Source: JAAZPT01 sp034180455 (lineage in GTDB: Bacteria > Bacillota > Clostridia > Christensenellales > Aristaeellaceae). From it: a DNA stretch of 64,000 bases. The number at the start of each line of letters is the position of its first letter. Position 1 is the stretch's first letter. The position numbers and the translations under genes were made by a program. The DNA is taken from the NCBI GenBank assembly GCA_034180455.1, contig JAXFOG010000032.1:89720-153719 (forward strand), given 5' to 3'. Below the pieces are notes generated by a model. It did no database searches, was not told where the DNA came from, and saw only the letters and a program-made list of their open reading frames with translations. Below, one piece after another: positions 41,545 to 49,219 of the stretch.

Positions 41545-42554
41545 TGGATAGAAATGCATTTTTGAGAGAAGTGCTTGGCGAAAAAGTCAAGAACATATAT
41601 ATCATGGAGGGACAGGAAAGTTATCTAAAGCAACTGGCTTTGAATTTTGCTTTGGAAAAACTAATTTCTGAGGATTTTCGAGATCTAAATATTACTTATT
41701 TTGAAAATCCAGAAATAAAGGATATGGCAGATGCTGCTCAAACCCTTCCAATTATGAGCGAGTATAGAGCAATAGTGATACGAGGTTGTGGCTTGTTTGA
41801 TGGCAGTGGTAAGTCAAGCGCAAGCGAAGCAGATAATTTTATATCATTTGCAAATGATATGTCGGGCACTACACTGTTATTTATACTTGTAGATAAGCTT
41901 GATAGTCGCAAAAAATGTAGCAAGGCATTTAAAAATAATATAGTTAATTTCAATCCATTTAGTGAAGCAGAGGCTCAAAAATGGATAATCGCAGCTGCTA
42001 ATAAAGCAGAAAAAAATCTAAGTTATGAAAATGCTCAAAAAATAGTTTTTAAGTGTGGTAATGATGCTGCAACGCTTAAAAACGAACTTGATAAGCTTAT
42101 TGCTTATAACATGACAAGCAATGAAATCACATCTGAAAGCATAGAAAAAATATGCTCAAGCTCTATAAGTTATTCTGCATTTAATATGACAGATGCTTTG
42201 CTTGCTGGCAATATAAAGCAAGCTCTAAGCATATTAAAAAAACTCCTCAAAGATGGAGAAAACGAGTATATGCTTTTTGCAATGCTACTTCGAGAGATGA
42301 GAATATCATATTACATAAAAGTATTGTATCACGAAGGTAAAAATACAAGAGATATATCAGAAATTTGTGGAGTAATGGCTTTTGCCGTAGAAAAAAGATT
42401 GAAACTTCTGCGCAAATATAGACTTTTTGATATTAAGAAAGCATATAAATACTGTATAGATAGTGAGAATGAAATAAAAGAGGGTAGGATATCACAGATA
42501 GGAATAGCTGAAAAGACTCTTGCTACAATATTCTATATTCTTAATAAAAAATAA
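41544..42554 (+). CDS. holA: DNA polymerase III delta subunit
   Basis: The 336-residue clamp-loader subunit shows the HolA pattern: NIYIMEGQESYLKQLALNFALEKL, LPIMSEYRAIVIRGC, LLFILVDKLDSRKKCSKAF, AATLKNELDKLIAYN and FNMTDALLAGNIKQALSILKKLL. It opens the beta clamp. The ATG overlaps the comEC stop by one base (TAATG). It is the last gene of the run that starts at minD, and no clear terminator follows. Confidence 0.95.
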   Translation: MDRNAFLREVLGEKVKNIYIMEGQESYLKQLALNFALEKLISEDFRDLNITYFENPEIKDMADAAQTLPIMSEYRAIVIRGCGLFDGSGKSSASEADNFISFANDMSGTTLLFILVDKLDSRKKCSKAFKNNIVNFNPFSEAEAQKWIIAAANKAEKNLSYENAQKIVFKCGNDAATLKNELDKLIAYNMTSNEITSESIEKICSSSISYSAFNMTDALLAGNIKQALSILKKLLKDGENEYMLFAMLLREMRISYYIKVLYHEGKNTRDISEICGVMAFAVEKRLKLLRKYRLFDIKKAYKYCIDSENEIKEGRISQIGIAEKTLATIFYILNKK

Positions 42555-42599
42555 TTTGTAAAAAAATTGTAAATAAAGGCATAAATTTTATAAAATAGC

Positions 42600-42628
42600 T
42601 TGCAAATTTTTATTTAATGTGATATATT
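42600..42628 (+). promoter_or_regulatory. Promoter of the DUF1292 gene
   Basis: TTGCAA (42,600-42,605) and TATATT (42,623-42,628) are 17 bases apart. Transcription would start near 42,635, leaving a leader of about 110 bases that contains the structured element below. Confidence 0.7.
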
Positions 42629-42648
42629 ATATTTGAAAAAGATAAAAA

Positions 42649-42711
42649 TGTAAGCGAGTATAGTATCACCTATATGGTTATATCTGAAGTATTATACAGC
42701 AAGTGCTTACA
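42649..42711 (+). ncRNA. Structured 5' leader element, unclassified
   Basis: The 63-base segment closes with a perfect 7-bp stem TGTAAGC (42,649-42,655) and GCTTACA (42,705-42,711). Inside, 42,658-42,666 pairs with 42,689-42,697 over nine positions (five Watson-Crick, then two G-U and two A-U), and TATA/TATA at 42,671-42,682 caps it with a TGGT loop. Asymmetric internal loops (GA opposite AGCAAGT, CACC opposite TCTGAA) separate the stems. It lies between the promoter and the DUF1292 gene. It matches no riboswitch consensus I can recall and lacks tRNA signatures. It may be a riboswitch, protein site or RNA stabiliser. Confidence 0.5.
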
Positions 42712-42746
42712 AAGAAATTTATAATAAAGGAAAGAAGGTGGTTCCA

Positions 42747-43082
42747 ATGTACGAGGGAAATGAAACAGTGCACTGTGATGCAGCCTCGCTTGCAGTGTGT
42801 GAATCACCATCTTCAGATGAAGATATTATTGAGCTTCACGATGAAGACGGCAATCCTTTAATCTTCAAGGTTGAGCGTTATTTTAACTATAATACCAATG
42901 AGTATGTAGTATTGGCACCTCAAGCCACTGAAACGAAATCAACGGAAGATGCCAGTGAAGATATCTACATTATGAAGGTAGATGTAGAGATGGAAGACGA
43001 TGAGGAAATGGAAGTCTTTTCCCCAATAGAAGATGATGATCTTTATGAGGCACTTGTGCAAATAGCAACTAAAAAATGGTAA
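42747..43082 (+). CDS. DUF1292 domain protein (YrzB-like)
   Basis: The 111-residue acidic protein has the short beta pattern of DUF1292: DIIELHDEDGNPLIFKVERYF, EYVVLAPQ and DIYIMKVD, then an acidic tail. These proteins are widespread in Firmicutes, often near yrvK/yrrL, with unknown function. ATG at 42,747 follows AAGGTGG (42,735-42,741) by five bases; the upstream GTG overlaps that site. It is monocistronic with its own promoter and structured leader. Confidence 0.85.
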   Translation: MYEGNETVHCDAASLAVCESPSSDEDIIELHDEDGNPLIFKVERYFNYNTNEYVVLAPQATETKSTEDASEDIYIMKVDVEMEDDEEMEVFSPIEDDDLYEALVQIATKKW

Positions 43083-43140
43083 TATCATAGAACCAGGACT
43101 TATAATCTATGTTTTGAATTAGCACAAGACAATTAAATAT

Positions 43141-43172
43141 AAAAATTAAGGCTGAACTCAATGTTCAGCCTT
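43141..43172 (-). terminator. Terminator of the rpmH-jag-phosphoesterase operon
   Basis: On the minus strand, a 10-bp stem AAGGCTGAAC/GTTCAGCCTT with a five-base loop includes the TGA stop of the phosphoesterase gene and is followed by AATTTTT. Confidence 0.85.
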
Positions 43173-43832
43173 TAGATTTATAATTACTATTTCTTTTGGA
43201 TTAAATAACCTAGGAATATGTACGGGGTTTGATAAGCCAGTACTTATTATAAGTTTATCAAATTTGCCATTTACATATTTTGGAAATAAACCCTGGTCGG
43301 GAGCAATTATAGGAATACCAAACAGCCTCATTTGACCTCCATGCGCATGCCCCGATAGCACCAAATCAAAATCATACTGCTTTACATAATCAAAATACCA
43401 ATTAGGCTTGTGACTAAGCAATATATTAAACCTATCTTTATCTATAAGCCCAGAAAGTATAACGTCGTCACCAAGATAGTACCATCCTGCAATATTTAAT
43501 TCGTCTAATATTTCAGATTCATCTATCAGTGCCTTTGCTGGTGCTATCATAGATTTAAAATCTTCAGAGTTCATACATTCTAGATCATGGTTTCCCAATG
43601 AACAGTATACTGGAGCAAGCTTGCATAACTCCTCTATAAAAGGCTTAACTCTATGATTTGATCCACCTGTATATCTTATTACAAAGTCACCAGGCATTAG
43701 AATTGCATCTAGTTCTTTTGGCATAAGCCGCAGTATTTTTTTGTATTTTGTATTATGAAAATCAGAAAGCAGAGCCAATTTATAGTCTCTGCTTATTTTA
43801 TTTGAATTTAATGTGTATTCCGTTAAAATCAT
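43158..43832 (-). CDS. Calcineurin-like metallophosphoesterase (YkuE-like)
   Basis: The 224-residue protein has the metal motifs of this fold in order: LLSDFHNTKYKK, MPGDFV, YCSLGNHDLE, and VLSGHAHGGQMRLFG. Two metals would sit on Asp, Asp, Asn, His. No signal peptide is seen, unlike B. subtilis YkuE, so it is probably cytosolic. The start overlaps the jag stop by four bases, so it is the sixth gene of the rpmH operon. Confidence 0.9.
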   Translation of the reverse strand: MILTEYTLNSNKISRDYKLALLSDFHNTKYKKILRLMPKELDAILMPGDFVIRYTGGSNHRVKPFIEELCKLAPVYCSLGNHDLECMNSEDFKSMIAPAKALIDESEILDELNIAGWYYLGDDVILSGLIDKDRFNILLSHKPNWYFDYVKQYDFDLVLSGHAHGGQMRLFGIPIIAPDQGLFPKYVNGKFDKLIISTGLSNPVHIPRLFNPKEIVIINLKAEH

Positions 43833-44722
43833 TTCTGCTTTAAAGTAATTACAAGATGTCTGCGTGGTTCGTCACCTTCGCTATGAGTGCTTACTTCATT
43901 ATTCTTTTGAAGGGCACTATGGATTATACGCCTTTCATAAGGGTTCATTGGCTCCAGACTTACACGTCTTCCTGTCTTTACTACTCTGTTTGCCATTCTG
44001 TTAGCAAGGCGTACAAGTGATTCTTCGCGCTTTGCTCTGTAATTTTCAGAATCAAGGAGTACTCTTACAAAATTATCGTTACCTTTATTTACAACTAGCT
44101 TTGTAATGTGTTGAAGTGCATCGAGTGTATCTCCATGTCTTCCTATAAGTATTCCAAGTTCATCACCGTGCATATCAACAAACAGTGTCTGGTCTTCTTT
44201 GAAAGAAGGGGTGATTTCAACATCAACGCCCATGTATTTTGTGAGCTCTGACAAGAAATCTTTAGATCTTTTTTTCAATTCGTCTTCGTCTATGTTTAAT
44301 TTTACCTCTGCCTCTTTAACTGGCATGGGATCTACTGAAGGAACTGTTTCAGCAGAAACATCAGTGTTCTTCTCTGCTATATCTTCAGTTTTGCATGCAC
44401 AATTGCATTGTTTTTCTTCGGTTTTAGCAGACTTTTTGTTGTTTTTAGCAAGCTCGTTAGCATCTTTATTTTTTTCTTTTAAATGATTGGCTGTCTTCTT
44501 TATGTTTAACGAGTCCAACATATCCATCGCACTCACACTTTCTTTTGCTGTGAGCTTAACTTTTGCAAGCTTGCTACCAAATAATCCAAACAAGCCTTTG
44601 CTGCCCTCGTCTAATATTTCAACATCTACATCGCCTATGCTCAAATCCAGTTTTGCCAAACCTTCTGCTATAGCATCTTCGATAGTCTTTGCGCTGGATT
44701 CAATAAATTTTCTTTCACTCAT
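43829..44722 (-). CDS. jag: Jag/KhpB RNA-binding protein
   Basis: The 297-residue protein has the Jag N-terminal domain (1-58, KTIEDAIAEGLAKLDL and GLFGLFGSKLAKVKL), a linker of about 80 residues, a KH domain (about 150-225, with ILIGRHGDTLDALQHITKLVVN) and an R3H domain (about 230-297, EPMNPYERRIIHSAL and GDEPRRHLVI). It acts with KhpA in RNA binding and cell-length control. The linker holds an unusual CNCAC cysteine cluster. The ATG overlaps the yidC stop by one base. Confidence 0.94.
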   Translation of the reverse strand: MSERKFIESSAKTIEDAIAEGLAKLDLSIGDVDVEILDEGSKGLFGLFGSKLAKVKLTAKESVSAMDMLDSLNIKKTANHLKEKNKDANELAKNNKKSAKTEEKQCNCACKTEDIAEKNTDVSAETVPSVDPMPVKEAEVKLNIDEDELKKRSKDFLSELTKYMGVDVEITPSFKEDQTLFVDMHGDELGILIGRHGDTLDALQHITKLVVNKGNDNFVRVLLDSENYRAKREESLVRLANRMANRVVKTGRRVSLEPMNPYERRIIHSALQKNNEVSTHSEGDEPRRHLVITLKQK

Positions 44723-45702
44723 TATTTTAATGCTCCTCCGTCAACGCTCTGAACTTCGTTAGAAGTTTTTTTGTCTAGATACTTATTCATAAATATTGTT
44801 TCTACTGTAGAGAATACGTTTGCTGCTACCCAGTACAAAGCAAAGCTTGCGTTGTAATTTAAGCATATATATGCAGAAAATATTGGGAAAAACCAAGTCA
44901 TAAAGCTGGTGTTAGGCGCACCCTCTTGCTGAGGTTGCTGAGGCATAAACTTTGTTGCTACAAATTGTGTAGCTGCAGCAAGTATAGGAAGTATCAATAA
45001 GCCATTGTAATTTTTAAACACACTTAGCCTTGAAATAAACAAGTTGATATTTTCCCATCCTGGCAATGTCTGTATATGAGACATATACTGTGCATTATTA
45101 GCAAGAGCAGCAGAAATTGTTTCTGTTAGATTTTGCAGATTGTCAAAACTTAAGTTTGGAACTGCAGCCATAAGCGCTTGCTGATCTGCTTGACTTAGGG
45201 CGTTGAAAGCGCTTTGCCAGTCATTTAGACCTACTAATTTCAACATACTGATTGTAGGAGCAGTTGGATAAAATGGGCTATCGGGCATCCATAGGTTCTT
45301 TATCCATAAAAAGCCTTCGAAGTTTGCTTCTTTACCAATTAAGAATGAATAAACCTGATTGAGAAGTTGAATATTTGCAACTTGTCTCATAGCATTAAAC
45401 ATTATTATAAGTATAGGAAAGCTTAATAACATTGGCAAGCAACCAGAAAGTGGATTTACTCCTTCTTTTCTATAAAGCTCTTGTGTCTTTGCATTTAGCT
45501 TATCTTTATCGTTGGCATACTTCTTCTGAAGTGCTTGTACCTTTGGACCTATATCAGCCATCTTACGCATTCCCACTCTGCCTTTTAGGTTCAGAGGGTA
45601 TAGAAGTAGCCTTATTAGCAAAGTAAATAGAATTATGGAAACTCCATAGCTATGCACAACACTGTTGATGGCATGTATTATATTAGCCAAAAATTCATTC
45701 AA
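44722..45702 (-). CDS. yidC: YidC/OxaA membrane protein insertase
   Basis: The 326-residue insertase has the conserved core: GVSIILFTLLIRLLLYPLNLKGR with the hydrophilic-groove Arg, the C1 hairpin KVQALQKKYANDKDKL, NPLSGCLPMLLSFPILI, and SFALYWVAANVFSTVETIFMNKYL at the end. No signal-peptide lipobox precedes the first segment, so this is not the lipoprotein form. The start is TTG at 45,702, nine bases after AGGAGG. An insertion of about 90 residues (about 145-235) with an NALSQADQQALMAAV region lies in the periplasm-side loop. Confidence 0.95.
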   Translation of the reverse strand: MNEFLANIIHAINSVVHSYGVSIILFTLLIRLLLYPLNLKGRVGMRKMADIGPKVQALQKKYANDKDKLNAKTQELYRKEGVNPLSGCLPMLLSFPILIIMFNAMRQVANIQLLNQVYSFLIGKEANFEGFLWIKNLWMPDSPFYPTAPTISMLKLVGLNDWQSAFNALSQADQQALMAAVPNLSFDNLQNLTETISAALANNAQYMSHIQTLPGWENINLFISRLSVFKNYNGLLILPILAAATQFVATKFMPQQPQQEGAPNTSFMTWFFPIFSAYICLNYNASFALYWVAANVFSTVETIFMNKYLDKKTSNEVQSVDGGALK

Positions 45703-45705
45703 TTT

Positions 45706-45945
45706 TTAAGTCCTCCTGATTGTTATCAGACTGTCTTCAGGAACTGGATCGTATCCTGCTTTAAATAGTGGATTGCATCTTAGGATTCTCTTTATGGAAA
45801 GCCATGAACCTTTTATGCTACCATATCGCTCTATAGCCGTATATGCATATTCTGAACAAGTAGGTGAAAATCTGCAAGCAGGCCTTAGACCACTTGACAA
45901 ATGTTTTTTATAAAATTTTATTGATCTTAATAAAAATTTTTTCAC
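45706..45945 (-). CDS. yidD: YidD membrane protein insertion efficiency factor
   Basis: The 79-residue protein has the YidD pattern: LLRSIKFYKKHLS, PACRFSPTCSEYAYTAIERYG, and KRILRCNPLFKAGYDPVPE with three conserved Cys. It starts with GTG two bases after the rnpA stop and precedes yidC, the standard order. Confidence 0.96.
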   Translation of the reverse strand: MKKFLLRSIKFYKKHLSSGLRPACRFSPTCSEYAYTAIERYGSIKGSWLSIKRILRCNPLFKAGYDPVPEDSLITIRRT

Positions 45946-45947
45946 CG

Positions 45948-46277
45948 TTATTTAATAAACAGGTCTTGTTTTGAGAGCAGATATATTATCTGTTGCTGAA
46001 GTCTTGAATAGCTTATATTCAATATGGCGGGCCGTGCTATTATCACATAGTTTCCGCCTTTAATATTTCCTATTTGCTCTCTGAAACACTCGCGCAGCCT
46101 GCGCTTTATTAAATTGCGAGTAACTGAATTACCGACCTTTTTGCTTACGGAGAATCCTATCTTAATATTGCGGGATTTGGTGTATAAGAGAACCATTTCC
46201 CTGCATGCGGTACTGCTACCACGCCTGTAAACATACTGGAAAGTACCTTTTTTCTTAAGCCTATATTGCTTTTGCAT
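45948..46277 (-). CDS. rnpA: Ribonuclease P protein component
   Basis: The 109-residue protein has the RnpA fold: YRLKKKGTFQYVYRRGSSTACREMVLLY, KIGFSVSKKVGNSVTRNLIKRRLRECFRE, which contains the RNR motif, and YVIIARPAILNISY. It supports the RNase P RNA in tRNA 5' maturation. AAGGGA lies six bases before the ATG. It is downstream of rpmH with a nested hairpin between them. Confidence 0.96.
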   Translation of the reverse strand: MQKQYRLKKKGTFQYVYRRGSSTACREMVLLYTKSRNIKIGFSVSKKVGNSVTRNLIKRRLRECFREQIGNIKGGNYVIIARPAILNISYSRLQQQIIYLLSKQDLFIK

Positions 46278-46304
46278 ATAATTCCCTTAGGCTTATAGTA
46301 GAAA

Positions 46305-46344
46305 AGCCTGCTTAATTATTTTGCATAGGCAAAACCTGCAGGCT
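46305..46344 (-). promoter_or_regulatory. Nested hairpin between rpmH and rnpA, possible attenuator or processing site
   Basis: In the minus-strand transcript an outer 7-bp stem AGCCTGC/GCAGGCT encloses a 6-bp inner stem TTTTGC/GCAAAA with loop CTAT. GCAGGCT is followed by TTTTCTA, a short U tract. This could attenuate rnpA relative to rpmH or be an RNase III or end-stabilising site. The function is inferred from position. Confidence 0.55.
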
Positions 46345-46368
46345 ATGAGTATACCGAAATTCAAATAA

Positions 46369-46503
46369 TTATAATGTTAATCTCTTGCGACCACGAGCAC
46401 GTCTGCGTGCCAAAACCCTGCGACCGTTCTTGCTAGACATTCTGGCGCGAAATCCGTGTTCCTTGCTGCGCTGACGTTTTTTAGGCTGGTAAGTACGAAA
46501 CAT
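46369..46503 (-). CDS. rpmH: 50S ribosomal protein L34
   Basis: The 44-residue basic protein reads MFRTYQPKKRQRSKEHGFRA at the start and ends RARGRKRLTL; it contains the L34 core R-M-S-S-K-N-G-R-R-V-L-A-R-R-R. It is too short for a length-limited gene search, so its coordinates were read directly (ATG at 46,501-46,503, TAA at 46,369-46,371). It is the first gene of the rpmH-rnpA-yidD-yidC-jag operon. dnaA, which usually lies beside it, is absent: the neighbour is a HAD gene. Confidence 0.98.
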   Translation of the reverse strand: MFRTYQPKKRQRSKEHGFRARMSSKNGRRVLARRRARGRKRLTL

Positions 46504-46579
46504 ATATACAACACTCCAATTCTATTCATTATTATTTATAGTAACTTAAATAAGTCACATTTTGCACAGTAGCTTATTA

Positions 46580-46608
46580 ATTATACAGATAGCGTCTGTA
46601 ATTGTCAA
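46580..46608 (-). promoter_or_regulatory. Perfect consensus promoter of the rpmH operon
   Basis: On the minus strand TTGACA (46,603-46,608) and TATAAT (46,580-46,585) are separated by exactly 17 bases. A leader of about 70 bases follows before the L34 ATG. No DnaA boxes were seen around it. Confidence 0.95.
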
Positions 46609-46674
46609 GAATATAGCACAACTTTTTGACTTTTCAAAAATCTTACATTACACAATCTATAATTTTTATAAAAT

Positions 46675-47358
46675 CTATTTGCAGATTATATTTAGGGCTT
46701 CTGCATAATTAAACGCTGTAAAACTTGCAATTTTTGATGGCTCATCATTTTTAAAATTTAAATACAAGCTGTCTACACCTGCGTTTATACCTGCTTGTAT
46801 ATCGCTTGTTTCACTATCGCCTATTACAAGAGCCTTTGATTTATCAATGTTAAATTCGTCTAGTGCCAAATATATCATCTGTGGATGGGGTTTTGAATAA
46901 CCTATATCCTCGCTTATATATACCTTGTCTGCAAAATCTGCAATAGGATTTTCAAAAAGCCTAGAACGTTGCACTTTAGATATTCCGTTTGTAATGTAAG
47001 CTATTTTATGGCTTTGTTTTAGATGTTTTATAAACTCAAGCGCTCCATCTATAAGATATTTTCCCTCGCCAAGAAGTGTTAAAAAATTTTCTCCCATAGC
47101 TGTTGCGTCTACATCATTTCTGCCTATCGCTTCTAAAAACTTAGAAAATCTAGCGATTTTTAAATCGCTCTGATTTATTTCGCCTCTTTCTAAAGCCTTC
47201 CACATCAAATCGTTTATTTCTGAATATAATTTTATATTCTCTTTATTTGGCTCAATACCATAATTTAAGAAGCAATGTTTTATAGCTTCTTCTTCGCTTT
47301 TGTTAAAATCAAGAATAGTACCATCAAGATCTATAAGCAGTAGTTCATATTTTTTCAT
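46675..47358 (-). CDS. HAD family hydrolase, YjjG/YfnB-like
   Basis: The 227-residue protein has HAD motif I LLIDLDGTILDF, motif II AYITNG, Lys and motif III YSKPHPQM, and motif IV VIGDSETSDIQAGINAG. The cap is helical, of the C1 type (about residues 18-95). YjjG-like enzymes remove phosphate from non-canonical pyrimidine nucleotides. CCTCCT on the plus strand marks GGAGG before the ATG. It is monocistronic. Confidence 0.9.
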   Translation of the reverse strand: MKKYELLLIDLDGTILDFNKSEEEAIKHCFLNYGIEPNKENIKLYSEINDLMWKALERGEINQSDLKIARFSKFLEAIGRNDVDATAMGENFLTLLGEGKYLIDGALEFIKHLKQSHKIAYITNGISKVQRSRLFENPIADFADKVYISEDIGYSKPHPQMIYLALDEFNIDKSKALVIGDSETSDIQAGINAGVDSLYLNFKNDEPSKIASFTAFNYAEALNIICK

Positions 47359-47473
47359 AAAACCCTCCTAAAATATTATTATACAATAAAAATTATTTTA
47401 GAAAAGTAATATGTTTGAGCGAACTTTTATAGTATGCTATAATTAGCGTGTAATTTTATATCAGGAGTGCACT

Positions 47474-48481
47474 ATGTTTTCAAAATTTATGAATCGCTTT
47501 TATTATGGCAAAAGTGGTAAAAGCGACTATACAGAAGCTGATTTACCAAAGAATAGGCGCGAATTATTTTCGGTAACATTGCGTACTAGATTTGGCTCTC
47601 TAATTGTACTTAATCTTGTATATATGCTATTTTATTTGCCAATGTTATTCGTGATTATAAATGCATTTATGAGCTGGGTTGCTTATATGTATAATTTTGC
47701 AAGTGCTGCAAAAGGAATGAGTGATGTTGGACTTGTAACATTGAGTGCAAGACTTAAAGATTATCAGCAAGCGCTCATTATGTCTACACTTATCAAGCTT
47801 ATCCCTTGCATACTAATTACAGGACCTATAAGCGTTGGAGTGGCCTATGATTTACGTAACTGGGCAAGAGATGAGCATGCTTTCATGTGGAGCGATCTTT
47901 GGGATAGCATAAAGGAAAACTGGAAACAAGCCTTAGGAATTTCAGCAATAAACTCAGTAATGCCTTTACTTATATATATTGGCTTTAAGTTCTATGGATC
48001 TCTTTCAAAAAATAATGCCATTTTGCTTATTCCACAGGTTATGCTTGTGATGATAGGCGTAATGTGGCTTTTAGCATCAAGCTTTTTCTATTATCTGATT
48101 GTTACATATAAACTAAAGTTTTTTGATGTTATAAGGAATGGCGCATTACTTAGTATAGCTAGATTTCCTCAAGGAGTATTGATAAAGCTAATAAATATGG
48201 TTCCTATATTTATTTGTCTAGGTATATGTTACTTTGGAAATGTTCAAATAGGAGTATTGATTTTTATTTTATACTATGCTGTCATTGGCCTTTGCCTAGC
48301 AAAATTTATAAACGCTAGCTTTGCGAATGCAAGTTTTGAAAGGTTTATAAATCCAATGATAGAAGGTGCACGCACAGATATAGGACTTCGTACCAAAGAG
48401 TATAATGATTTGGAGAAAGAGATAGAAAAGTCTGAAGATTCTGAAAACGCTGCATATATTGATATAGATAAAGAAAAGTAA
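47474..48481 (+). CDS. DUF624/YesL-like membrane protein
   Basis: The 335-residue protein has five to six membrane helices: LIVLNLVYMLFYLPMLFVIINAFM, LIPCILITGPISVGVAYDLRNWARDEHAFMWSDLWDSIKENWKQAL and later paired helices. The G-P-I-x-x-G loop followed by an aromatic amphipathic region is like DUF624/YesL proteins of Firmicutes, whose role is unknown. AGGAG precedes the ATG, and the stop overlaps the next start by one base. Confidence 0.65.
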   Translation: MFSKFMNRFYYGKSGKSDYTEADLPKNRRELFSVTLRTRFGSLIVLNLVYMLFYLPMLFVIINAFMSWVAYMYNFASAAKGMSDVGLVTLSARLKDYQQALIMSTLIKLIPCILITGPISVGVAYDLRNWARDEHAFMWSDLWDSIKENWKQALGISAINSVMPLLIYIGFKFYGSLSKNNAILLIPQVMLVMIGVMWLLASSFFYYLIVTYKLKFFDVIRNGALLSIARFPQGVLIKLINMVPIFICLGICYFGNVQIGVLIFILYYAVIGLCLAKFINASFANASFERFINPMIEGARTDIGLRTKEYNDLEKEIEKSEDSENAAYIDIDKEK

Positions 48482-49218
48482 TGTATACGGATTTTGCAAG
48501 CATATATGATAGACTTATGAGCGATGTAGACTATAAGTCTTGGGCAGAATATTATCTATCACTTATAGAAACAATAAAGCCAGAAGCTAACGATGTAGTA
48601 GAATGTGCTTGTGGCACTGGTAATTTGAGTTTGTATTTCGCAAACAAATTCAATCTAATCGCATGTGATATTTCAGAAGATATGCTTAGCCTTGCCTTGC
48701 AAAAGGCAGATGATTCGCATAAGGATATATGCTTTATTCAACAGGATATGTGCAAGCTTAGTTTGCCATATAAGCAGGATATTGTGCTTTGCACGTGCGA
48801 TGGAGTAAATTATCTTTTAAATAAACGACAAGCCAAAAGCTTTTTTATGTCTGCGAATAAAGCTTTAAAAATAGGAGGAGGCCTTATATTTGATGTTTCA
48901 TCTCAATATAAGCTATACAAGCTCCTTCTAGAGAAGCCTTTAGTAAATTTTGATGAAGAGATAAGCTATATATGGCAAAATTATGTAGAGAGACAAAAGC
49001 TATATATGGATCTTAGCTTTTTCGTAAAAGATAACGACGCATATCATAGAATAGATGAACAGCAGACTCAGGTTTGCTTTTCAAAGAATGAATATAAAGA
49101 GCTGCTAAAAAGTTGTGGGTTTGGGAAAATAAAAATCTTTGGAGATAGAACTTACTCGCAACCATCAAGCAAGGAACTTAGATGGCATATTTTAGCAACC
49201 AAAATAAATGAGGTGTAA
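48481..49218 (+). CDS. Class I SAM-dependent methyltransferase
   Basis: The 245-residue protein has the SAM motif VVECACGTGNLSLYFA near residue 41, in which Cys replaces the usual Gly, then IACDISEDMLSLALQKA and FIQQDMCKLSLPYKQDIVLCTCDGVNYLL. It is like the YqeM group next to comE genes in Firmicutes, but the substrate cannot be named. The ATG overlaps the stop of the upstream membrane-protein gene. Confidence 0.88.
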   Translation: MYTDFASIYDRLMSDVDYKSWAEYYLSLIETIKPEANDVVECACGTGNLSLYFANKFNLIACDISEDMLSLALQKADDSHKDICFIQQDMCKLSLPYKQDIVLCTCDGVNYLLNKRQAKSFFMSANKALKIGGGLIFDVSSQYKLYKLLLEKPLVNFDEEISYIWQNYVERQKLYMDLSFFVKDNDAYHRIDEQQTQVCFSKNEYKELLKSCGFGKIKIFGDRTYSQPSSKELRWHILATKINEV

Positions 49219-49219
49219 T

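Noticed and set aside
42649..42711. A tRNA gene, because a 7-bp acceptor-like stem closes the element
   Set aside because: At 63 bases it is too short and has no T-loop GTTCRA, no anticodon arm of the right size and no CCA; it is a leader structure.
46504..46674. An origin of replication near rpmH
   Set aside because: No TTATNCACA boxes and no dnaA or dnaN are in the gap; only the promoter is visible.
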